A stretch of 8,836 nucleotides of DNA from assembly GCA_045541475.1 (NCBI GenBank), contig JAZQJI010000006.1:1-8836 (forward strand). Reading direction: 5' to 3'. The translations under genes were made by a program, and so were the position numbers. Under the pieces are notes generated by a model that saw only the letters and a list, made by a program, of their open reading frames with translations, did no database searches and had not been told where the DNA came from. Below, piece after piece: positions 1 to 5,126 of this stretch (position 1 is the stretch's first letter; each line of letters starts with the position of its first letter). The stretch comes from RGIG3077 sp045541475 (GTDB taxonomy: Bacteria > Bacillota > Clostridia > Oscillospirales > Ruminococcaceae).

Positions 1-575
1 ACCTTACCGTCATAGATATAAAACACGCCGCTTAATTTTCTGGCGGCTTTTTTTGCGCTTGCCGATACAAACAAATCTGCGCCATTTAGAGCGACTTTTG
101 CGCCCTTGGTGTAATTTTTCGCCGCAGGCTTGCAAACCGCATCAGCGTTTAAATCTGTGCTTGTTTTGGCGGTGTATGTACCCTTTTTGTTGGGCACGTC
201 CGCATAAGGCGCAGGATTAACCCTGCAAGCTGTCGTTCTGCCGCCTTTGCGCACCTCAAAATGCGTGTGCGGTCCCGTGCTGTTGCCCGTGTTGCCCATT
301 GTGCCGATGATATCGCCTGCCTTAATGGCCTGTCCCTTTATCGTGCATATTTTATCAAGATGTGCATAATAGTGATACTCGGTCCCCAATTTTATGCGAA
401 CTAAATTGCCGTAGCTCTGCGAGCCGACTTTTGTCTTGCCGTCCCAGAGTTGCACAAGGTCAACCGTGCCGGCAGATACAGCGTGCACATTGCGAGAGCT
501 GTCGCCTACAATGTCAATGCCGCCGTGGCCGCTACCATAGGGCTGTGTCACTCGGTTTTTGCCGTCAAAAATCAT
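1..575 (-). CDS. M23-family endolysin (partial, C-terminus beyond the left edge)
   Basis: The visible 191 residues begin directly with an M23 (LytM-type) zinc endopeptidase domain, expected to cut peptidoglycan cross-bridges or stem peptides. The catalytic set is complete: HGGID (His17, Asp21) and the second His of GPHTH (His105) for zinc, with His72 of YAHL and His103 as catalytic residues. No signal peptide is present, so release should depend on the holin. After a linker (about 130-150), residues 152-191 (YTKGAKVALNGADLFVSASA, then GVFYIYDGK) match an SH3-like wall-binding module common at the C-termini of clostridial lysins; it is cut by the window edge. The ATG at 575 overlaps the holin stop (ATGA) and has AAGGAGG ten bases upstream. 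The position after XhlA and holin argues for an endolysin rather than a tail-tip hydrolase. Confidence 0.9.
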   Translation of the reverse strand, partial: MIFDGKNRVTQPYGSGHGGIDIVGDSSRNVHAVSAGTVDLVQLWDGKTKVGSQSYGNLVRIKLGTEYHYYAHLDKICTIKGQAIKAGDIIGTMGNTGNSTGPHTHFEVRKGGRTTACRVNPAPYADVPNKKGTYTAKTSTDLNADAVCKPAAKNYTKGAKVALNGADLFVSASAKKAARKLSGVFYIYDGK

Positions 576-769
576 AACTTTTTATCCTCCTTATAGTTCA
601 TCACAGCCGCCAAACCTGCGCTGACCGCAGATCCAATCAACAGCTGTATAACTGCAGCGCTGATTTTCTCGCACTGCGGAAGAGTTACGGCCAGATATCC
701 GATAAACGCCTGAAAAAAAGTTCTCGCCGCTCTGCGCAGCATTTCTTTGTGGTTGCTTAAAAATTTCAT
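572..769 (-). CDS. Holin
   Basis: This 65-residue protein fits a small phage holin that permits the endolysin to reach the cell wall. After a basic amphipathic start (HKEMLRRAARTFF) there are two hydrophobic stretches, about residues 18-31 (FFQAFIGYLAVTLP) and 36-57 (ISAAVIQLLIGSAVSAGLAAVM), and a charged C-terminal tail (NYKEDKKL). This layout resembles r1t-type holins. The start overlaps the XhlA-like gene as ATGA with AAAGGAG nine bases upstream, and its own TGA overlaps the endolysin ATG in the same way. A dual start giving an antiholin is not obvious, although Met1 and Met10 could serve as alternatives. Confidence 0.82.
   Translation of the reverse strand: MKFLSNHKEMLRRAARTFFQAFIGYLAVTLPQCEKISAAVIQLLIGSAVSAGLAAVMNYKEDKKL
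586..592 (-). promoter_or_regulatory. Ribosome binding site of the endolysin, inside the holin gene
   Basis: A full AAGGAGG lies within the last codons of the holin gene, ten bases before the endolysin ATG. It supports the start at 575 and suggests efficient independent initiation in addition to coupling through the ATGA overlap. Confidence 0.7.
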
Positions 770-990
770 GGTTGTTTGCTCCTTTCCAAATCGTCAATCC
801 TGTGGTTCACAACTTTCATCTGCTCTTCAATAACGGGTATTCTGCGTGCAAAATTGTTATGCTCGGCAACTCGCTTTTCAAGCTGTTCCAGGCGGAAGGC
901 AGTCAGCTTACCGCTAACCAATATTCCGCCGAATGAGCCACCCAGGGTGCCGATGAGCGAGATTAAAGCTATAATGATATCAGTATCCAT
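766..990 (-). CDS. XhlA-like membrane protein of the lysis cassette
   Basis: This 74-residue protein has one N-terminal membrane segment (about residues 4-26, IIIALISLIGTLGGSFGGILV) and a charged coiled-coil half, 'FRLEQLEKRVAEHNN' and 'EEQMKVVNHRIDDLERSK'. This is the layout of the haemolysin XhlA / phage holin-accessory type common in Bacillus and clostridial phages, where it accompanies a holin and helps lysis at the membrane. It starts 15 bases after the receptor-binding gene stop and its own TGA overlaps the holin ATG, so it opens a three-gene lysis cassette. The ribosome binding region has seven consecutive G's (998-1004), seven bases from the ATG. The role is by family analogy; it could itself act as a holin. 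Confidence 0.75.
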   Translation of the reverse strand: MDTDIIIALISLIGTLGGSFGGILVSGKLTAFRLEQLEKRVAEHNNFARRIPVIEEQMKVVNHRIDDLERSKQP

Positions 991-1005
991 ATACGCACCC
1001 CCCCT

Positions 1006-2355
1006 CTATCGCTTAAGGTAAACAACCGCCATATCAGCGCCTATGCTGTTTGTGATTGTTGTGCTGGTTGTCGAGGTATACAGATTTGCAAACGCTTCCG
1101 TCTGTTCTTCTAAAAGTGACGTGACAATCGGTGTTTTAAGCGCATATTTAAACACAATCGGGTTTTCTTTTATCCATGCTTTGAACGCTGCCAAATATGT
1201 CGATGTGTCCGATTGCACCAAGCCGTAATCAATAAGGACGGATTTAGGCATACCCACAACGATCATAGTGCTCGAATATAATTTATATCCGCCCGTTGTA
1301 GAAATCGTACCCGTTGCATGCTCCATTGCGTTGCAAATGCTTTTCTCGCTCTCTAAAACATCCATTGCGGGTACAGTGATATTAAACTGTTGGATTGAGG
1401 CATTTGCAGAGGTGTTTGCCATTTCGATTTTATTCGCATCATCGCATATCACTGTATCAACCTGTTGCACACCTGCGTATCGCAATACATCAATGTAATT
1501 GCAAATTTGTTGCTGACCGTTTGCATCGGTATAGGTGCCGCCCGTATCAACAGGCACACTGTCCAACGGCAGATTATAAGCAATTGTTACGGCAGTTTCT
1601 GCAAAGGGTTCAAAGTCAAGAGTTTCAGTACCCTTATAGCACATGGGATAAAAGGTTCCTTCTACGATTGTTGCGCCTGATGGGCAATAGAACGTGGGTT
1701 TCAGTTTGTAGCCTTCATCAATCATATCCTGTGTGATTGTAAAAGTACCCCCGGTATTGCCTGATAATGCACTGTTATTGCTTACCATAGATGTGGCACT
1801 ACCATCTGCCTTTCGAAACTGTATACCCATGTAAGGTGTGGTAGATACGCCACCTGTCGAGAACGTGTATGTTCCGGGCGTAATAATGCCCATTTCTTCA
1901 AGCGTGTACTCATAGCTCTTTGAAAAAGTTGCCGTGGTTGTTCCACTGCCGCTTACAGTGAAGCTTCCGTCACCGTTATTGGTTACTGTTGCGCCACCGG
2001 CTGTATGTGTTGTGATTTTTGAAGCATCAATAAGGTTGCGCCCACGTGAAAAAACCTTAACGCTTCCGCTATCTCCGAGACCGGTGATTTCAACAGGATT
2101 TGCAGGGCTCGGTGTGCCGTTCTGCGTTGATTTGCCGAATATCTTAACACTGTCGATTTTGGCGTTTATAGCATCGGTTATAGCAATTGTACTGCCGATA
2201 ACTTCATGATAAACAATGTTGTTGAGCTTGTCTGTGATAACGCTTGCATAATCACGAAAAGGCGTATCATCGGTGATGCTGTCAGAGCCGATTGCATTGC
2301 GTATCGCCGATTTTGTGTCACTTAAATAAGCTAATTTATCTGCTAACGTGCCCAT
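1006..2355 (-). CDS. Receptor-binding tail fibre / tip protein
   Basis: This 449-residue protein is most likely the host-recognition protein. The N-terminus (residues 1-45), 'LADKLAYLSDTKSAIRNAI' through 'TPFRDYASVI', is the familiar tail-attachment segment of Firmicutes phage tip proteins. Residues 71-90 carry 'KIFGKSTQNGTPSPANPVEI', then 'GRNLID', a Thr/Ser/Gly-rich beta-sandwich region with 'GTYTFS' (161-166), and 'GTETLDFEPF' (242-251), the usual end of the carbohydrate-binding-like domain. A second beta-rich half ends in 'WIKENPIVFKYALKTPI' (394-410) and 'TTITNSIGADMAVVYLK', also standard for the group. No enzyme motif is visible, so it probably binds rather than cleaves its receptor. 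The start has GGAGAGGTG five bases upstream and shares one base with the previous stop. The ligand is unknown and such proteins vary fast. Confidence 0.85.
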   Translation of the reverse strand: MGTLADKLAYLSDTKSAIRNAIGSDSITDDTPFRDYASVITDKLNNIVYHEVIGSTIAITDAINAKIDSVKIFGKSTQNGTPSPANPVEITGLGDSGSVKVFSRGRNLIDASKITTHTAGGATVTNNGDGSFTVSGSGTTTATFSKSYEYTLEEMGIITPGTYTFSTGGVSTTPYMGIQFRKADGSATSMVSNNSALSGNTGGTFTITQDMIDEGYKLKPTFYCPSGATIVEGTFYPMCYKGTETLDFEPFAETAVTIAYNLPLDSVPVDTGGTYTDANGQQQICNYIDVLRYAGVQQVDTVICDDANKIEMANTSANASIQQFNITVPAMDVLESEKSICNAMEHATGTISTTGGYKLYSSTMIVVGMPKSVLIDYGLVQSDTSTYLAAFKAWIKENPIVFKYALKTPIVTSLLEEQTEAFANLYTSTTSTTITNSIGADMAVVYLKR

Positions 2356-2531
2356 TAAATCACCTCTCCGTTGATTGCATCAAGCAGTGTTGCAATGTCG
2401 CCGATGGCGTCTGCGTTGGCTTTTAGTGCGGTGTCGATTTTGTCAAAATTATCGTTTATCGGCGTAATTCGCACGGGCAACGCCGCATCTTCCTTAATCA
2501 AGCCGTAATTTGTGGTCTTGGTATCTGCCAT
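2355..2531 (-). CDS. 58-residue fibre-associated small tail protein
   Basis: This short gene fills the space between the hub and receptor-binding genes. It reads ATG to TAA with 58 codons: an N-terminal 'TTNYGLIKEDAALPVRITP' segment, then 'INDNFDKIDTALKANA' and a helical end. The 'N.NFDKID..L' element is typical of the N-terminal, tail-proximal part of phage fibre proteins, so this may be a separately encoded fibre adaptor or trimeric coiled-coil piece (inference). Support for it being real includes ribosome binding sites (AGGAGG eleven bases and AAGG five bases upstream), a start eight bases after the hub stop, and a TAATG overlap with the next gene. It has no membrane segment and is acidic. 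Confidence 0.75.
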   Translation of the reverse strand: MADTKTTNYGLIKEDAALPVRITPINDNFDKIDTALKANADAIGDIATLLDAINGEVI

Positions 2532-2536
2532 TTTAT

Positions 2537-2548
2537 CCTTATCCTCCT
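2537..2548 (-). promoter_or_regulatory. Double ribosome binding site of the 58-residue gene
   Basis: AGGAGG (2543-2548) is built from the final Leu-Gly-Gly codons of the hub gene, and a second AAGG (2537-2540) begins within the hub stop codon and lies five bases before the ATG. Their presence supports this small gene being translated. Confidence 0.65.
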
Positions 2549-3954
2549 AACTGATTCCACTTAAATCTTGCAGCTTCTTCCCATGTATATTGCGACAAAT
2601 CGTTCCAGCTGTTGATGCTCTTAGCTTCTGCCTCGATAATATCAGCAATCAAATCCTTCGTCTGCGCCTGCGATTTCTTTTCAAGCTTTGACTTAACTGT
2701 GCCCGTAACTGTGTCCATTCCGCAAGCACTTAGCGTGTGGTTTGAGCGCCATGTCCAGCGGTATGATGTTATCGGTGATACAACCTCACTGCCATCTAAG
2801 CCGATAAATTTAACCCAATCGCCCAATTCAAGCGAAGGATCCTCGCAAATTTCGGTTTCAAACGGTCTGTAACAGGCAGTTTTGAGCGAGTTGTACACAT
2901 TGTTCAGCACACTCTGTGGTGCGCTTGTGCCCGTTGACATTCTTGAAAGCGGACGGATTTCGGGCAATTCGCAGTCAACACCGCCTGCGGTATCACTCTG
3001 CGCCGTATAGCTGTATATGCCATAATCCCCGCTGTGATATGTAACGCTTGATGAAAGCGAATGTGTCTGATAATCAACCGCCGAAAAGCTCTCCAAAAAT
3101 CGCATATTCGCTTTGATTTCTCTGTTTGCCTTTTTCGCTTTCAGCTCGCACAGCTCCAGCTTGCCGTAGCGGTTGATGAAGGCAAAGCAGTTTGTAAGCC
3201 TGCAGATGTTTTCAAGTGCGTCCCACAGCGTTTCAATTTCGCCGAAATTATGCAGCATGATTTCACAATCACCGTTCGGCAAAGCGTAAAGCTCATCGTA
3301 GGTCTGAGCCAAAGGTATACCGCTTAACGCAGAAATCGCCTTAAGCCATGCGGCTGGCGTGTTGAAATATGTGTAATCAACCTCAATCCCCAAATCATCA
3401 ATGCTGATGTTTTTGAGCTTTGCCATGTCATCATAGCCGATAATGCTGACAAATCCCGGGGTCGATTGCGTAACCTCGGCAGGTGCGAATACACCTAACG
3501 GACATTCTTCCCACTCGCCGTCTTCGAGCATCAGCCAAAAACTAAGCGTAATTCTCGTGCCATAGAAAAACTCTGCGCTCCACCCGCTTGGCAGTTTGAT
3601 ATCAAGACCAAACTCGGCGGCGTTGGCTGCACCGGGCAAAAGCAAATCGCTGTACATGCAGTTGTTGCACTTTGACAGCGATTTTATGATGTCGTTTTCG
3701 ATGTTTACCATCACGGTATCGTCAATTGTGATCGCACCTGTGATTTTAGTTTGCCTTGTTGGCTTTGATATTGCCGCTTTGTACTTTTCGCTCGGAAACT
3801 CACCCGAATTTGTCAGCGGTGCTAAGTACGGATAATCGCCGTCCGATAATCTCCACACCCATGTGGGATAGGGCTCGGAAAAAGCAAACGGCTGTGCGTT
3901 GTCTACACCATCAACCTGCGGATATTCGCCGTCTTTTAGTACCCACGCGCTCAT
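2539..3954 (-). CDS. Tail hub / tail-associated (Tal, gp27-like) protein
   Basis: This 471-residue protein is most likely the hub closing the tail tube at its tip. The core resembles gp27/Tal-type hubs: 'TKITGAITIDD' near residue 70, 'GTRITLSFWLM' and 'EWEECPLGVFAPAEV' (about residues 132-156), 'IIGYDDMAKL' with the following 'PAAWLKAISALSGI', and the hallmark 'DPSLELGDWVKFIG' near residue 380. Two W-x3-DG(E/D)YP motifs lie at the N-terminus (Trp4, Trp34) and three Trp residues spaced by eight at the C-terminus (450, 458, 466). Unlike many Tal proteins it carries no recognisable peptidoglycan hydrolase domain. The start overlaps the upstream stop as ATGA and has only a weak GGTG site, so it probably depends on coupling. 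Its final codons contain the ribosome binding site of the next gene. Confidence 0.82.
   Translation of the reverse strand: MSAWVLKDGEYPQVDGVDNAQPFAFSEPYPTWVWRLSDGDYPYLAPLTNSGEFPSEKYKAAISKPTRQTKITGAITIDDTVMVNIENDIIKSLSKCNNCMYSDLLLPGAANAAEFGLDIKLPSGWSAEFFYGTRITLSFWLMLEDGEWEECPLGVFAPAEVTQSTPGFVSIIGYDDMAKLKNISIDDLGIEVDYTYFNTPAAWLKAISALSGIPLAQTYDELYALPNGDCEIMLHNFGEIETLWDALENICRLTNCFAFINRYGKLELCELKAKKANREIKANMRFLESFSAVDYQTHSLSSSVTYHSGDYGIYSYTAQSDTAGGVDCELPEIRPLSRMSTGTSAPQSVLNNVYNSLKTACYRPFETEICEDPSLELGDWVKFIGLDGSEVVSPITSYRWTWRSNHTLSACGMDTVTGTVKSKLEKKSQAQTKDLIADIIEAEAKSINSWNDLSQYTWEEAARFKWNQLGG
2542..2607 (-). repeat. Trp octad repeat at the hub C-terminus
   Basis: The last 22 residues place Trp at 450, 458 and 466, exactly eight apart, in units of the form W-x2-(L/A)-x2-(Y/F)-x: WNDLSQYT, WEEAARFK, WNQLGG. 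Similar 'YTW..' tails are familiar from hub proteins of clostridial phages, recalled from memory. Confidence 0.75.
3814..3945 (-). repeat. Two-copy W-x3-DG(E/D)YP motif at the hub N-terminus
   Basis: Residues 4-16 (WVLKDGEYPQVDG) and 34-46 (WRLSDGDYPYLAP) share W-x3-DG(E/D)YP with a 30-residue offset. This motif commonly marks the end of repeats in GLUG-type surface proteins, and the GLUG-like gene lies immediately upstream. Confidence 0.65.
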
Positions 3955-4763
3955 ATTGCAATCACCGCAAATCCGTTTGTATTAAGCCATTCGGCTGACT
4001 GCATCTGCGCTGTTGTGGCCGCCAACGCACCCGTACCACTAACAGCGGCGCAAAGGTCTGTATCAACAACAGTCGGAGAGCTTGCATTGCCCTCAATATC
4101 AATTTTTGCATTGGTATTTATTGCAATAACGCTGTTTGTAGTACCGCCGTTGTAGCCTAAGGTCAAAGTCGCAGAAGAGCAATTAACATCGCCTGTAATT
4201 CGGCTTGCATCAATTATTGTAAATCCTAAAAGGTTTGAGCAGTTGCTTGCATTAATGTGTAACTCACTGCGGTAAAGTCTGCCCTTTTGAGTGCTTGCTG
4301 AAGAACTGATACGATCGCAATCAAAAGCAAGCGTACAGCCATCAAAAATATAGTTGCCGCTTGACGAGCCGGTTTGAAATATGCAAGGAGAATTTACTTC
4401 AAAATTGCAGTTGATAAAGTTCTTTGCAACATTGGCAGTCCCCGCAAAAAAGCCATACATGGTTGTTGTGCCTGCCGTCTGTAAGCACTGTTTAAGCGTT
4501 AAGTTTTTAATTGTGCATGCGGCTGTAATGTCAAGTGCATACTTGTTGGATGCCGTTGATGTGTTGTTGATGTTCCGCACGATATGACCGTTGCCGTCCA
4601 ATTCGGCGCAGGAAAGCGTGCAGGCAGTCCACACTCCGCCATTATAGTCGTTAGCGTCCAAATTTACACCGAGCTTGTAGTAGCAGGAAGAGTCCGAGAT
4701 GTTGAAAAAATCCGTCCAATCCCAAATGATATAAGGATCTGTTTGTGTGCCTGAGCCTGTCAC
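3951..4763 (-). CDS. Cys-rich beta-helix-like (GLUG-type) putative tail-tip protein
   Basis: This 270-residue protein looks like a right-handed beta-helix. The N-terminus, 'GSGTQTDPYIIWDWTDF', followed by 'YYKLGVNLD', 'VWTACTL' and 'LDGNGHIVRNI', closely matches the opening of bacterial surface proteins with GLUG or pectate-lyase-like repeats. Later rungs such as 'NFINCNFEV', 'YIFDGCTLAFDC' and 'LLGFTIIDASRITGDVNC' show short Asn/Cys-turn strands. There are 12 cysteines, most near rung turns. No catalytic motif or signal peptide is seen. It occupies the gap between the tape measure region and the hub gene, where a distal tail protein is usually encoded, so it may be a tip or adhesion component. 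The start is GTG, not ATG, with AAAGGAG seven bases upstream. The stop overlaps the next start as ATGA. The fold is inferred by eye. Confidence 0.65.
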   Translation of the reverse strand: MTGSGTQTDPYIIWDWTDFFNISDSSCYYKLGVNLDANDYNGGVWTACTLSCAELDGNGHIVRNINNTSTASNKYALDITAACTIKNLTLKQCLQTAGTTTMYGFFAGTANVAKNFINCNFEVNSPCIFQTGSSSGNYIFDGCTLAFDCDRISSSASTQKGRLYRSELHINASNCSNLLGFTIIDASRITGDVNCSSATLTLGYNGGTTNSVIAINTNAKIDIEGNASSPTVVDTDLCAAVSGTGALAATTAQMQSAEWLNTNGFAVIAI

Positions 4764-4770
4764 GATATCA

Positions 4771-4777
4771 CTCCTTT
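4771..4777 (-). promoter_or_regulatory. Ribosome binding site fixing a GTG start
   Basis: AAAGGAG overlaps the TAA stop of the DUF6711-like gene and lies seven bases before the GTG at 4763. No closer ATG is present in that frame, and the residues directly after the GTG (TGSGTQTDP) are the conserved opening of the family, so GTG is the likely true start. Confidence 0.7.
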
Positions 4778-5126
4778 ACATCTCGGTAAGAGAAAATGAG
4801 ATATCCCATTTTCCCTGCCCGTTTTTATCGTAGTTTGGCGTATAGGTCCTATCACCTGCGTACATGGTTTTTGTGACGGTTTCATCAAACAAATCAAACA
4901 CAACCTCACAGCTTGTGGCGGCAACCGCATTTCTGATGATTTTTGCCTGCGCAGGTGTCATAATGCTCCAGCTTGCGTCGATTTTAAGCTTAGTCGTGAT
5001 GCGCTCACGCAGCATATCGCCCGTCTGACTTCTACCGCTGTTGGAGCTGTCAATATCGCTCTCTAAGATGTTCAAATCATCGGGAACGGGCATATCTACG
5101 CCGTTTATTTTGAATATGTAGCTCAT
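4776..5126 (-). CDS. DUF6711-like small tail protein
   Basis: This 116-residue protein resembles the DUF6711 family found around tape measure genes in Firmicutes phages. It opens with the typical 'IFKINGVDMPVPDDLNI' block, has a central 'SGRSQTGDMLRERITTKLKI' segment, then 'ASWSIMTPAQAKIIRNAV', and ends in beta strands with 'YAGDRTYTPNYD' and 'GKWDISFSLTEM'. The family has no established biochemical role. Its place between the tape measure and the hub gene suggests a structural component of the tail tip, possibly taking part of the distal-tail job. The ATG overlaps the tape measure TGA (ATGA) and has GGAGG six bases upstream, so translation is probably coupled. The family name is from memory. 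Confidence 0.75.
   Translation of the reverse strand: MSYIFKINGVDMPVPDDLNILESDIDSSNSGRSQTGDMLRERITTKLKIDASWSIMTPAQAKIIRNAVAATSCEVVFDLFDETVTKTMYAGDRTYTPNYDKNGQGKWDISFSLTEM

Noticed and set aside
1934..2209. Hydrophobic plus-strand open frame opposite the receptor-binding gene
   Set aside because: Its Val/Pro/Leu-rich sequence is the antisense of Thr/Ser/Gly-rich beta-sandwich codons; it has no other support as a membrane protein.
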